Positions 46,740 through 59,076 of a stretch of 64,000 nt of DNA are shown piece by piece. Position numbers and translations under genes: made by a program. The stretch is from the NCBI GenBank assembly GCA_022702705.1, contig CM040430.1, forward strand, positions 11,499,324 through 11,563,323, written 5' to 3'. Source of the stretch: Papilionanthe hookeriana x Papilionanthe teres. Its lineage: Eukaryota > Streptophyta > Magnoliopsida > Asparagales > Orchidaceae. The notes under the pieces are model-generated. The model was given only the letters and a program-made list of their open reading frames with translations, made no database searches and was not told where the DNA came from. Positions within the stretch are counted from its first letter, which is position 1, and every line of letters starts with the position of its first letter.

Positions 46740-47308
46740 TTATAATAGTTTCAGGCATCAATATTCAAGTAGGAGTCATACTAGAAATAATATATGTATA
46801 ATTATAGATTAGAGTTTGAAAGATAATGCTGTAGAAACTAAAAAAAATAGAGATAAAATTATAACTCTAAACATTTTCATTTATACTAAGATTGATAATG
46901 TTATTAGTGTTTATGCTCCCCAAGTAGATTTGGATATATGTTAAAAAAAATTTGGAATGACTTAGAAGAATCAGTATAAATAATACCTCATGAAAAAAAA
47001 AAATAAAAGGACATGTATGGAGTTGTAGAAAACTTTAAATCCTATAGCGCGACTAATGAAAAATGTACTAATGTTTATTTTTATTGTAGCTTATGATTTT
47101 ACTATTACTTATACTTTATTAAGAAAAGAGATGGCATATTATCACTTATAAGTATGAATCTAATTATAAAGTAGAAATTTATCTTTCATTCCAATTTAAA
47201 ATTTAAGTACTTAAAATATATTATTAATTTTGAATTTTAAGATAAATTGTTTACAAATAAAAAATACAATGAAATATTATTGTCGACTTAGACGTGGGAA
47301 CTGAAAAG

Positions 47309-47310
<2 letters not shown>

Positions 47311-47376
<66 letters not shown>
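47311..47376. repeat. (AT)n microsatellite
   Basis: About 33 AT units immediately 5' of a SINE. Confidence 0.97.
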
Positions 47377-47382
<6 letters not shown>

Positions 47383-47516
47383 TGTCGTGGCAGTGCTGCA
47401 GTGGTTTGAGCGAGGGTTCACTTTAAGTCTCGGAGTCTCGGGTTCGATCCCTACCGTGGTACGGACGGGTCGGATAGACACATGGGAAATCGGTATTTGT
47501 AGTTGGACCAGTAAAC
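47377..47516 (+). mobile_element. tRNA-derived SINE within LINE copy 2
   Basis: A-box-like TGCTGCAGTGGTTTGAGCG (near 47394) and B box GGGTTCGATCC (47440-47450) have tRNA-like spacing. A non-tRNA body follows, including CATGGGAAATCGGTATTTG, which resembles CATGGGAAACTGATATTTG in the element at 57585-57760. No target duplication seen. Confidence 0.6.
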
Positions 47517-49392
47517 TATTATATATGAGTAAACTTTAAGATCATAAAATTTTAAATGTTCATAAAGAAATTAATACTATCTGCGATAAAATAACAAGTA
47601 CTTTTAAATAATTTACAGAATATATGGTTGGAGAATCAAAAGAAAAAACTATTTAGTGGTGGAATAAAATATTCAAAAAAATTTTTAAAAAAATGAAAAC
47701 CTTATTTAAAAAATTAATTTAGATTTAAAAATTTAGAGAATTGAGAAAAATATACATGATGCTAAGAGTTATAATTATGTAAACAAATCAAACAAAGAGA
47801 TGCCAAAATGTAAGAATTTAATTTAAATAAAGTGTAATAAGGATGTAAATAAAAAAAAATGTTTATCTTAAATGTGGATTCAATAAAGGTGAGAAAGATA
47901 TTTTAATAACTTTTTCAATGAAGATTATGAAAAGACGATCGACTTTAGTGATATTTATATCATAAATAATAACAAAACTTTTAATTTCTAGAATCGCTTT
48001 AGTAAAATAAAAGTTGAGTAGTAGGACCAAATACTATTTAAATAGAAGTATGAAAATATTTAAGAGGTATGAGAATTTATTGAATACTAAATTTTTTAAA
48101 ATTATTTTAAAAATTAAGAAGATTCCTGATAATTGAAAAAGAGTTTATTGTTTCATATTTTTAAGAATAAAGTGGATGCAGAAGAGTATGCAAACTATAG
48201 AGAAATTAAATTAATGTGCCTTACACTAACGTTATGGGAGAGAATATCTGAACATAGGCTATGACATGATATAAAAATTTCTCAAAATTAGTTTGGATTC
48301 ATATTGGGCAAGTTTATTATGGAAGCTATATATTTATTAAAAATTTTGTTGGAAAAATACAGAAAGAATAAGGAAGATATACATATGAGTTCTGTTGATT
48401 TTAAAAGAAAAATCTTACAATAAGATTTTAGAGAATTACTTCGGAGAGTTCAAAAAATTTTAAATGATGATATTTCTCATACTCAAGTCATCAAATATAT
48501 GCATACTATAGCTGTTACTAGTATTCGAACACAAGGAGAATTGATAGATTATTTTGTTTTCTCAGTTGGTTACTTCATGGATCAATTTTAAGACATTATA
48601 TTTTTGCTTTTGTTATGGATGTTCTTACTAGACATTTACTGGAGGATGAACCTTGGTGTATGCTTTTAGTTGATGATCTTCTTATTGTGGATAAGAATAG
48701 GGAGAGAGTTCAAGAGAAACTTGAATTATGGATATCAACGTTAGAGTCTAAAAGCTTTTGTTTAAGTAGATCTAAAGCTGAATACCGTGAATGTAATTTT
48801 AATAGTAATAGATATAATTGTCGAGTGGGTTGTAAGAATGAGTGATCGAGTAATTAAAGGAAGTGAATGTTTTAGATATCTCGAGTCTATTGTTTAAAGT
48901 GAGTGATATAGATGTGTGTGCTATTAGTGGAATTCAATTTGTTTGGTTGAAGTAGACGAATGCATTGGGCCTATCATGTGATAGAAAATAATCACTTAGA
49001 CTTAAAAAAGAAAATTTTCACAGACGATGGCGAGAGGGCAATACTTTATGGAGCAAAATGTTGACATGTAAAAGAGAATCATAAAATTAAATTAAATGTT
49101 GCTGAGATGAGTTGTTTTACAGTTAGATACAAGCTGCAAAATGAAATATCCCTAAAAGGGTTTAAGTAGCTCCAGAGACAAACAAGATTAGTGCCATATG
49201 ATGACCCAATTAAGTGAATAGATGCTCTAAATTTGACTTATCATAAGAAAGTTCGAGATAAACTAAAAAAAAATTAGTCATGCTATATAAAAAATGATCT
49301 TAATTTATTAGAATTAAATGAAAATATGACACTCAATACCTAAATGGAGAAGAAGAATTCATGTAACTTAAGATATAAAGGCTTATTATAAA

Positions 49393-51294
49393 AAACTATT
49401 AATATTTAAATATTCTAATATTAAAATATTGCTTTTGTGAATGATGAGCAATATATCATAAATAATTCAGAAGAATCGTAGCAATAAAAAAGGAGCCTTT
49501 GTCTTTTTATTGCCAATCAAAAGAACAATGCATGTGAATGCGATCAAGTGGGATCAGCATCACTGCCAAAGGCTCGTATAGGCTTTGGATTCTACTAGCA
49601 ACCTTCCAATACTGCCATCGTCACCTTTACCCCATGCCACCCACAAATGATAAAGCTGGACGAGCCTACCCATGCAAATCTTTTTTATGTATTTTTTTTT
49701 TTTTTTTGAATTTTGTCTGGATGAGTCAACGGTCAATCATCCATATTCCGGGCCCACATGGTTCAAATTTCACAATTACTTTGTTTTCGTGTACAATTTA
49801 AAACTTCTTCAGCATATTTATGTCGTTAAAAATTGGTTGGAGGATATGATACGAGCTTCCAATCAACCTCATGTGTCTAACCACTTGATCTTGCACTACA
49901 AGACAGATACACTCAGGCGGGATATAACCCGTGACCCCAAGGGACTCATGACGGACAACACATCTACCAACAAAAAAGTCACGATGAGCGGCGCGCACGT
50001 ACACACACACAACACTCATATCTTAAAATGAATATTCATTTTTGTACATCAGGTTCGCTTTTGCAAGAATCTCGACCAAACCCAACAGACAAAAAAAAAA
50101 ATATAAAAGAGTATGGCTAAGGAGGGTCCACGGGCGGAAGAAAGCTGACCCACAGATGGAAAAACCAATGGCCCACAGAAGAAATGCCGAAAATCTATAA
50201 CGAAAGACTAAGGGTTCAATATTACAAGGCTAAGTGCTTACTAGCAGATACAAAAAAAACTGTCTAACCAAGTGCAACCCCTCTAAGCCAGGGTTGAAGG
50301 ACGATTGGGTGAATATTAAAGCCTATTGAGCCGAACAAAGGCATCAATCAATCTCTCTTCATAACCCGAATCAAGGAAAGAATTTAACACCTTGAACTAT
50401 ATCACGGGGACCCCTAAGTTTCCTTATACAGAGAGCACCTTAAAGGATCACCTCATTAAGAAATAAACTGTCTATCATATTATGGTGATTCGTCTTTTGC
50501 CTGATAGCCTAGCCTTGCTCTGCCAACAAGAGCTCATTATCTTGAGATCAATAATTGGTATCAAGACTATAATAACCAGCCAACCAAGCCAAGCCAAGCC
50601 GATCGAGTCAAATACAACCAACCTTAAGTCTATCAAGAGGCAACCAACAAACCCGATTTAGCACAGTCAAACAAGCAGATCTTATCGAACTAGGAACATC
50701 TTAGTCGACTAAGTCAAGGGCAGCTGAACCAAAAACCTACATATATGTAAAATTCTTACAATATAATGTAACACCGTCATTAAAACAGTGACAAACATGT
50801 AATTTCATATGTTGTATCCCCTTCCCTATAAATAGATGAATCATTACGTGAGAAAGGGCTAATAAATGATTAAAATTTTCCGCTCATCAAAGTGCGTTTG
50901 ACTGTCTATCACTCTCTTCTATCTTAGACTCTAATCCTTGAGTGTGATTCACAGACACATTAAAACTCAACAATTTCAATTATGATTTAAAAGATTTAGT
51001 TGATATAAATACCTAAAAATTTTGTAGTATTCTTATAAATGCCCCACAATTCCTTTTTTGAAATTAAATCAAGTGCTAATTCCACTCTTATTAGGAGACT
51101 TTAAAATCTGTACAACACACCATAAATTATTAATTATTAGCAAAGTGCTAAATATTCTGAAGTAACCTGAGAGAGATAGTACATTATAATCCTTATAAAA
51201 TCACATTGGAATAAGCTAAAAAGCAGCTCAATTAGACCACAAAATCAAACTCAAGTCCACTTCAACTATAAGATGCATAGCTAAAACATTTTCT
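49393..51294. other. Spacer with LTR-like and SINE-like debris
   Basis: On -, 49990-49820 shows a tRNA-like GGGTCACGGGTTATATCCCG, possibly a degraded B box of another SINE. At 50830-50900 there is CCTATAAATAGATGAATCAT, a TATA-like LTR leader. No gene. An open + frame at 49672-50031 is not supported. Confidence 0.35.
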
Positions 51295-51545
51295 ATTTAC
51301 ATATCTAACACAATCTTTCATACATTTTTCAATTTCTCGCTCAAATATAAAAATTCATGACAAAATCCCAAACCATAATTTTCATTTTTATCAAATTCTC
51401 AATGATTTGATCGTGGCACACATAAATATATTCGTTTCATAGTTCAAAAGTATCGCATATTCACATTGGTGCTAGATTTTATAAATAACAATGCTTCTGG
51501 TGCTATATAAATACAGAAGAACTAAGCGGTATGTATGCAAATCTT
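51295..51545. mobile_element. MITE family P variant
   Basis: Left end ATTTACATATCTAACACAATC; right end GAACTAAGCGGTATGTATGC, inverted with respect to family termini. The interior TCTCGCTCAAATATAAAAATTCATG matches the copy at 52120. Confidence 0.5.
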
Positions 51546-51859
51546 CCTCAAATAGAATATAGATTATGCTTAATTTCCTAAAATCAATCTCAAAACTCAA
51601 TAATTATATGCCTTATCATAATTAAAAATGTCTAGGAAAAAAAATTACACTAAAACTTTATCAAGAAATTCTCATATCATGAAGATAAAAATAGAAGTGA
51701 CAAAAAAATCCTTTACTATTTGAGTTGAATCACTCTAATCCCATAATCCATAAATAAACATATCAAATTATACAAATTATTCATAAACTCATTTAATTGA
51801 GACTAACCTAATCCTTCCCAACACCATTTCAGCCCATGTTCAAAGATTCTATGGACTAA

Positions 51860-52066
51860 GGGTTTGTTTGGAGCAGCTTGTGCGTTTCAGGATAAACAAC
51901 TTATCCATAAACGCAGCTCGCGGGTCGACAGCGGGGTTCGAACCGCTTCTTGCGTGCAGTGTAAAAAACTCAACCGCTGGCGGTATTTTCAAAAACGCTC
52001 GAACCAAAAGGTTAGACGGTGTTTTCAAAAACTCTGCCAAACTTATAAGTTGCCCCAAACGGACCC
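51860..52066. mobile_element. Tourist-like (PIF/Harbinger) MITE, 207 bp, TAA duplication
   Basis: Left terminus GGGTTTGTTTGGAGCAGCTT, right terminus (reverse complement) GGGTCCGTTTGGGGCAACTT, with TAA on both sides (51857-51859 and 52067-52069). Interior shared with copies at 39655 and 59921 (GCGGGTCGACAGCGGGGTTC region, GTGTAAAAAACTCAA). Open frames inside are not genes. Confidence 0.85.
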
Positions 52067-52119
52067 TAAATTTACACTTTCATAAGTTTTGCATGCTAGA
52101 ATAACCCCTTATAAAAAAG

Positions 52120-52350
52120 GAAGGGATCTTCAAATACATACAAACCATCCACTTTCATCCATTTTTAATTTCTCGCTTAAGTATCGAACTTCATGGTAGA
52201 ACCCCAACTCATATTTATCATTTTTATCGAACTTTTAATAGCATGATCGTGACACGCATAATACATCAATTCAGCAGTTCAAAAAAATCACCTGGATTGT
52301 TTAAATGTAAATATCAATGTTTCGGTGATCTGCATGTAATTATCCCAAAA
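52120..52350. mobile_element. MITE family P variant
   Basis: Left end GGATCTTCAAATACATACAA and inverted right end CTGCATGTAATTATCCC; interior similar to 51295-51545. Confidence 0.45.
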
Positions 52351-52441
52351 ACAATGGACTATGATCTTTAACATCCTAAGTTACTGCATCAAAAAACCTT
52401 CTTTTGCCTATGAAAAAAATAATTTTTACATTAACAATCAG

Positions 52442-52444
<3 letters not shown>

Positions 52445-52491
<47 letters not shown>
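52445..52491. repeat. (GA)n microsatellite
   Basis: About 23 GA units. Confidence 0.97.
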
Positions 52492-52493
<2 letters not shown>

Positions 52494-53088
52494 CAAGAAC
52501 AATTAGCTGGATGATGGCAAAACCCTCAATATGATGACAGCTGCTAACAAAAACTTTTATATTTTATTAAAATATAGTAAATAACATTGATACGTCATTA
52601 ACAAAATCTCCATCATTGAAGAAATATTCAGATTTTAATTAAGAGTCATCTAGAACTTCGATTTCAACAAACTTATGATCAAATTGATTGGCTCGATGAA
52701 ACGGACCAAATGATATAAAATCTACTCTAATTCGAGTCAAATCAAGCTAGATAAAGTCATTAAAATACTATTGGAAGATTTTCGGACATATTTGAAAGGT
52801 CCAACGGATGCCGGATCTGGCAAGTCCATAGTCGAATCGAGCGTCTCGACAAGACGAATCTAACAAACCCAAGATTGCTCAATTTTGATATTGTTAAGGC
52901 AAGCGAATGCTCATCAAACGTCGTATGATTGAAGAAATTTTTTCAGACCGTCCGATCTAAATTATTCATATTCCTGCATTGATTGCACCCAGAACATTAT
53001 AATTAAAGCCCCACCCATCACGTGAGAGGAGAGCATGAGTCTTGAGAGAGAACTTGAAGCTTTGAGAAGAAGCTGAAGTCCATTACCA
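52492..53088. other. Spacer, no gene
   Basis: Nothing recognised; leads into the copia LTR-like segment that follows. Confidence 0.35.
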
Positions 53089-53235
53089 TCCCTACCATCG
53101 TCGATCGCAGCCGACAACCACCGATCACCACCGACAGCCGTCAACCACGTCGATCTCCACTTACCACTGTCAAACATCATCGACAACCGTCGACTATCGT
53201 CGACAACCGCCGATCGTCGTTAACCACCACCAACT
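53089..53235. repeat. GTCGACAACC-type minisatellite
   Basis: Short degenerate repeats of ATCGTCGACAACCGTCGA and ACCACCGATC over about 145 bp, unusually C-rich for the region. Confidence 0.75.
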
Positions 53236-53470
53236 AGACGCCGTTAGTCAATTTCGTAACTTGAAAAATCTAGTAATCATTTCCTGTCAATAGGGCAAGG
53301 GGTTTCTATAATCATTAGTATATAATGGATTTTTACAACTCAGTTAGGCCTTGTGATTTTTTGCCTTTCACGAGTTTTTCCACTTAAAAACTTCTGGTGT
53401 TACTTTGTTTCACTCGAGTGGGTGTTGAATTATACCGCCGCAAATTTTCTAGCACGCATCAAACATATCT
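53236..53470 (+). mobile_element. Ty1/copia LTR-like 3' end
   Basis: Includes GTGATTTTTTGCCTTTCACG, GAGTTTTTCCACTTAAAAAC and GTGTTACTTTGTTTC, the R/U5 pattern of plant copia LTRs. The minisatellite at 53089-53235 may belong to the same LTR. No primer site found downstream. Confidence 0.5.
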
Positions 53471-53628
53471 TATATCTAATAAACTTAAAGAACTTGATAA
53501 ACTTTATTTACAGATTAAAAGCTTAAATTCTATTGAAAAAAGGTTATATACATTCATATCACACAATTATTAATTATTCACATACTCAATGACTAAACTT
53601 TAATTGAATACTTAAATAGTACTAATTG

Positions 53629-53886
53629 AAAAGGGGCATTTAGATACATACTGCATGATTCATATGTATATTTTTAAATTAAACACCTAACATTTTTGTT
53701 TAGGTTCATAACACTGAAGCTAACATCACATAAGAAATATCAGTCTTAACTAATTTTATAAATGAGGAACATAGTTTTTTATATAAATAATTTATAACAC
53801 AAAAATATTAGAACTGTAATTATCACATTTTATGTGTTAGTTATGTAAACATGCAAGAATTGTGTAATCTGTGTGAAATTTTCCTT
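53629..53886. mobile_element. MITE family P copy
   Basis: Left end GGGGCATTTAGATACATACT; right end GTAAACATGCAAGAATTGTG, inverted. An older partial copy precedes it at 53540-53600. Confidence 0.6.
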
Positions 53887-54003
53887 TTTAAAATTAGAGA
53901 AATTTATATATTGGGGCAGTTGATTTAATATTTTTTGAACTGGCTCTATACAGCACATATTTTTATATATTGATTTATTAAAAATTAAAAATTTAATAAT
54001 TAG

Positions 54004-54005
<2 letters not shown>

Positions 54006-54066
<61 letters not shown>

Positions 54067-54116
54067 TTTATGTCTTACTGTTGGACGAAGATCTAACACA
54101 CACACACACGCACACA

Positions 54117-54196
<80 letters not shown>
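54006..54196. repeat. Compound microsatellite (AT)n - (AC)n - (AT)n
   Basis: (AT)n at 54006-54063, (AC)n with a few G substitutions at 54096-54173, and (AT)n at 54174-54196. Open frames across it are repeat artefacts. Confidence 0.97.
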
Positions 54197-54539
54197 AGAA
54201 GTACAGAAATACAAACATTTCAATTTCTAACGTGGATAACCATAAAAAGGGAAAATTTTACAGGATCATGCACAGTTGAAATAATTGACTATGTAATTGT
54301 GAGTACACAGTCTCACCCTCCTATTGAATTAGAGAGAATGAAATTACAATGTTAAAACACAATGATAATTTAATAAAAATATAATTGTAACAAGCCACAA
54401 ATGCCATAGTCGATTGCTTTGAAGGAAGTAGCTCGTTATGAAAGTTGTAGATGGTGGCTATAGAACCAACTAGTCGTAAACGTTGTAGTTTAAAGCCATG
54501 GTAGGAGTTGCTCATGTGGTCATAAATGTTATCAAAATG
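54197..54539. other. Spacer, no gene
   Basis: Nothing recognised. Confidence 0.4.
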
Positions 54540-56760
54540 CCCCAAAATTTGTCCAAATTCACCTATGTGCTTCCAAACTTCTCAAATACCCCAAAATCTC
54601 CCAAAATTGACCAAAACCCGCAAAATTGCCCAAAATACCAAAGCGACTCCAATCTTCACCAAAATTCTTAAATTATCCTTAATTTCCACCAAATCCATTT
54701 TAAATCCACCAAATGACAACTCCAAATCAAATTCTACCAAAATTCAAACCCAAATCCATACATATCCAAGATCAAATTCAAATCAATCCAAATCCACCCT
54801 AAGTCTAAAATTCTCCAAATTTGAACCACTATGCTAAATACAATTTCACAAACTTCATGTCCCCAATTCAATCATGACAAATTCAAAATTTCATGAAGCC
54901 CGTCATGATTAACTTTCAAAATCTACAACATTAAATCAAAACCCAAAATTTAAACCCAAAATTCAAATCCAAATGAAATGAAAAAGCCTACCACACCTAA
55001 GTCCCAAAAAACCCAAATCAAGAGCCCATCCTCCAAGTCTCATCGCATCATCCATTTAATTAAAATCAAGCCCTAAGTTCCAAACCCTGTGATTGAAATT
55101 TCCTTAATTTGGTTTCATGATAACCTCTTCGGAAAATGCCAAAGATTCTAAAATGCATCCTCATGAAAATTACCCATGCTATGTGCAAGCCATGAAGCCT
55201 TCCCCAAGCTATATGTGAGCCATACCACATCACCATTCCCAAATTGGCAAAAGGACGATCCCCTTTAATGATTCCCTTTAAAATGATTAACTGCTCTCAT
55301 GACTAACTTAAATCCATGATTAGCCCTAACACAATTTGATGGGGACTTGACCCCACTAATCTAGTTGACCACCCACCAGCCTTTACCAAATTGGGAGTGA
55401 CCTAAACTTATTTTCATGAGCCTAACCCATGGTTGATCCAATTCTAGCCCAAAGCCTTTCCCATTTAAATTAAACATACCATATGGCTTCACATTTGCCC
55501 ACCCCTGACCATCCTCAGCCATAAAGTGACCTCGCACGGGCCAGCCAACCACCTTGGTTGCCGAAAAACACCAAACCAGAGAGGCCACCCATAGCCAAAA
55601 CCAAAAATTTGAACTCCCCTACTTGACTCACTCCCATTAGACATTAGCTCTCTTATTCCTTCCACTTAGGCAACCTTTTCCACCCACTGGCTTGGCCAAT
55701 TGAAGCCCCTGGCTGGGCCTATAAATTCACCACCACCTCACGGCCAAAGGGGAGGTGATGCACAAACCTTGGCGATGCCCTGCCAAATTGTTCCCAGACC
55801 TTCCTACAGCCTCAGAAGATCATACCTCTCAATTTCAAGCTCTCATTCCTACTGATAAACCATAAGTTCACGACTAAAATTCATGGCTTCTTTCGCCATT
55901 CCACCAACTCCACTAAACTCCAAATTGAGCCTTCCAAAAGCTCCACTATATGTTAAAACCACTTCACTAATCAAAATTCGCATTTGCCAAGCTCTCTAAT
56001 CTAGTCTAAGTCGACACCCGAGTCACCCTTTGGTCTAGAACATACCTAGGCCCGATCACAGAGAAAATTGGCGCTGGGAGGAAGTTCGTGGACGCAAGGC
56101 GAAGCTTTTGGACAAACCCAATCAAGGCCTCACCTTTTGGGCAAATGTATAACCCTAAACTCCTCACTTTTGCCTCAGTTTGGACCTTTGTGGAAGAAAT
56201 TTATATTTCATGTGTACCTAGCCCTATGGATGTGTTCGTCTCACTTAGATGAATGTGTAGGAACAAACATCATTTAATTTGGTTGAGTATCGAGTGAGAA
56301 CTTAGGGTTTGAACACGAACGGTTTATGGGTTATGAACGTTTGAGGACGATGAACATATGTTGTCTATTCACGCGTGTATCAAACGAACTGTGAAGATCA
56401 GGTCAGACGGGGCTATGGAACATGAACCACAGGCCGAGTCAGCGGTTGAGGTGTAAAGCGCAGTGAATCAGCAGGCAACGCGTGGGCATTCGACTAATCC
56501 AATGACACAGTCAGCACTGCAGGGATAAGTAAGATTAGAGGCTTTTCGAATTAATTAAATACAAAAAATGCCATTTAAATTCAAAAATTCTTATCTTGGT
56601 AAAAGGCCTCTATGCTCAAAAACCATAAAATAAAATAAAAAGGCCTCTATGCTCAGCGAACATAGGAGAATTTAACGGACGAAGAATTAAAAATATTTAT
56701 TTAGTATTTTATTTTAAATTAACTAAAAACCCCAGAAACACTATTATATAGTCAAATATT
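54540..56760 (+). repeat. Long dispersed repeat, copy B
   Basis: Homologue of copy A (43480-45320), same orientation. Shares GTTCGTCTCACTTAGATGAA, CATCATTTAATTTGGTTGAG (56268), GGACGATGAACATATG (56346), GAAGATCAGGTCAGACGG and the tail GGACGAAGAATTAAAAATAT. The first 600 bp are CCAAAA/CCCAAAT-rich. A local direct repeat AAAGGCCTCTATGCTCA lies at 56602 and 56640. No coding sequence. Confidence 0.65.
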
Positions 56761-57493
56761 CTTATATATTCCTAACAATTAATGCTAAAATCCCAAATAA
56801 TATGCAAGTGTACATTTAAAATTAATTTTCTCAAACATTTTAAGGTTTATTTCAAATTATAGTTTAGTTATTTAATTTTAAAATATTGAATAAATTATAT
56901 AATTAAAATAAATTTAATTGCAATTCGAATTGTATTACGGTAACGATGTAGAAATAAAAAACATCATTTTAGTATTAAATATAAAAAAATTAAATTGAAA
57001 CTGTTAAAATAATTAAAATTAGTAAAGTCAAATTAATTAATTAAATTTTTTTAATAATATAAAAAATTATTTAGAAAAAAAAAATCCTATAAATCCACAT
57101 TTTTACTATTTCTTAATTTTTTCTTACATGTTGATTTTCTTAATTAAAATTTCACTCTCTATTTCCTATATTTTCGATCCATGGAATGCGCAAATATTTT
57201 GAATTATTTTATGATAGTTATGTGGATAAACCCCACATATCAAAAGAAAAGAAATAAATTTATTTAAAATAGCTAAACTATTTTTTATAATTATATCATC
57301 AAATTTTTTTATATCACATTATAAATATTAATATTTTAATTTTTTAAAAATAAAATATATCTTCTTATATATAAACAAAATGGTGTATTTATCATGATTT
57401 ATAAAGCCGAACTTGCCGACCTTACATGTGAATGAGAAGGTGTTATATAACAATTTAATAAAATATATCTTTTTATATATAAACAAAATAGTG
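56761..57493. other. Very AT-rich spacer
   Basis: No gene or repeat recognised. Confidence 0.45.
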
Positions 57494-57561
<68 letters not shown>

Positions 57562-57571
57562 ATATATATAT
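57494..57571. repeat. (AT)n microsatellite
   Basis: About 38 AT units with one C interruption near the end. Confidence 0.97.
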
Positions 57572-57584
57572 AAAGAAAACTGAT

Positions 57585-57760
57585 ATTTGACAGAGGCCCA
57601 AATATCAGTTTCCCATGCGTTTGGGCCTCATGATGAGGGCCCCGGGCTATGTGCCTAAACAGAGTAATCCCCCACTCCACGGTGGGATTGAACCCCTAAT
57701 CTGAGAGGACTTGCAGTGACCCTGCCACCAACAGGTCAGGAACACGAGGCGCAGGCACAC
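57585..57760 (-). mobile_element. tRNA-derived SINE
   Basis: On the minus strand: A-box-like GTTGGTGGCAGGG, then B box GGTTCAATCCC (57694-57684), a body with GTTTAGGCACATAGCCCGGG and GCATGGGAAACTGATATTTG, and the repeated AAATATCAGTTT near its end. Flanked by (CA)n at its 5' side and (AT)n at its 3' side. Shares a body motif with the SINE at 47377. Confidence 0.6.
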
Positions 57761-57876
57761 ACACACAAACACATATATTAATGCTGATATATAAATATAT
57801 ATTAATGTTATATTATTCTTAATAATAATAAGTTACAACATTTAATTTCTTTTCATTTAAAATATTCAAATCTTTA

Positions 57877-58144
57877 TGTTAACATGATTATAGGAATCAT
57901 TGTCATTAATAACATTGATTTGACATTAATAGCATTGATATGACATTAATAGTCTTAATTGATTATATGAATCATTAGCATTAATAGCTTTGATAGGACA
58001 TTAATAGCCTTAATTGTATAGGAAGAATTTTAGGATGCAAATAGACACCTTTCCTATTTTAGTCTTAGGTCTCTTATATAAATATCAGTATTCTATGTAC
58101 ATTTTGAATCAAGTGAAGAAATACAAAATTCTGTTTTCTTATTA
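57877..58144 (+). repeat. 5' LTR of copia mini-element
   Basis: 268 bp; includes tandem-like GACATTAATAG units, about 20 bp longer than the 3' LTR through one extra unit. TATA-like CTTATATAAATATCA near 58072. Confidence 0.9.
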
Positions 58145-58157
58145 TGGTATCAGAGCC
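58145..58157 (+). other. Primer binding site (initiator tRNA-Met)
   Basis: TGGTATCAGAGCC directly after the 5' LTR, the standard plant copia primer site. Confidence 0.9.
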
Positions 58158-58479
58158 AAATTTTTGCCCGAACCATCTATAATCATTGGAGGACTGTCAG
58201 GGCTCCCTTCCCGCTGGTCTTCTTGCGGGAAGGGAGGAACCATTTTTTTTTCTTTTTTCTTGATTCGCTCATCTAACAAAGCCCCTTACTCATTCAGATC
58301 TCGCAATCTGATACAAATCCCGTCATATGCTTCTAATCTCATATGCTCTAATCTGCATCATTCATTGTTCTGATCGTCGTCTACTAAATAAACTTCACTT
58401 CAGATTTCGTCTTTTGCTAAGAAAAGCGCTGAAATCCTCTGCTTCTGCTACGGCTTCTCGACACTCTTTCACAGATCAT

Positions 58480-58600
58480 CGACTTCGGCTTCGGCAAACT
58501 CGAGATCGTTGGCTTCGGCTTCTGCAAACCCGAGATCGTTGGCTTCGGCTTCGACAAATCCTATCTGGTTCGGCAAACTCCGTCCGCTTCAACTTCGACA
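58480..58600 (+). repeat. Short tandem repeat inside copia mini-element
   Basis: The unit TTGGCTTCGGCTTC(T/G)(G/A)CAAA plus CCCGAGATCG, about 30 bp, occurs three to four times, then decays. Confidence 0.75.
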
Positions 58601-58863
58601 AACCCTGTCCACTCCAGCACTCATGGCTTCGACTTCCTCTCCAGTCTCCAGGAAGCAAGCCTTCTATCAGCTTCTGCCTGGTCCCGTCTCCCCCGTCTGG
58701 TTCCCGCTTCTAACCGGTCTTGTCTCCCACGTTCACTTCTGCATGATTTCAAGGATCGATGACAAATCAAAGGAAGCATTTCAAAGAATTTCCAACTATT
58801 ATGATTGATGAAATTGTGTTCTTTTTCCGTCTCTTGTGCCTGTTTTTTGCAGTTCAAAGGAAG

Positions 58864-59063
58864 CAGTGAAGGATATTTCCTCCGACATATATGATCTGAT
58901 TGCAGGAACCTTATCCCAGCTCCGCCGCTCCTTCCTGCACCATACTTTTAATTCTCGTCTCATCTGCTATCACACAGCTGATATCTTCACCAAAATCCAT
59001 CATCTCAAGCGTTTTCAATATCTACTGAGCAAACTCAAGATGACATCCACTATACCATCATGA
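58864..59063 (+). pseudogene. C-terminal tip of copia pol (RNase H end)
   Basis: The frame ends ...HTADIFTKIHHLKRFQYLLS then KLKM, matching the conserved copia end (ADIFTK...F..LL.KLGM) just before the 3' LTR. About 65 codons; upstream pol is deleted. Confidence 0.75.
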
Positions 59064-59076
59064 TTTTGAGGGTGAG

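Larger units (their letters stand above)
46740..49392 (+). mobile_element. L1-like LINE, strongly decayed (copy 2)
   Basis: Collinear with copy 1 at 34950-37850. The region 46795-46945 matches 35260-35410 (VISVYAPQVDLDI-like endonuclease piece). 48245-48380 matches the QFGFI..KS..EAI RT segment. At 48651-48790 the frame reads PWCMLLVDDLLIVDKNRERV then LELWISTLESK, keeping the catalytic Asp pair (codons 48673-48678) that copy 1 lost. The end near 49380 (AAAGGCTTATTA) matches the copy 1 tail region. Many indels; interrupted by (AT)n and a SINE. Confidence 0.78.

Noticed and set aside
51849..52104. Several overlapping open frames at the Tourist-like MITE
   Set aside because: They arise from inverted-repeat sequence of a defined MITE with TAA target duplications.
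53830..54355. Open frames through the (AC)n/(AT)n tract
   Set aside because: They encode only dipeptide repeats from the microsatellite.
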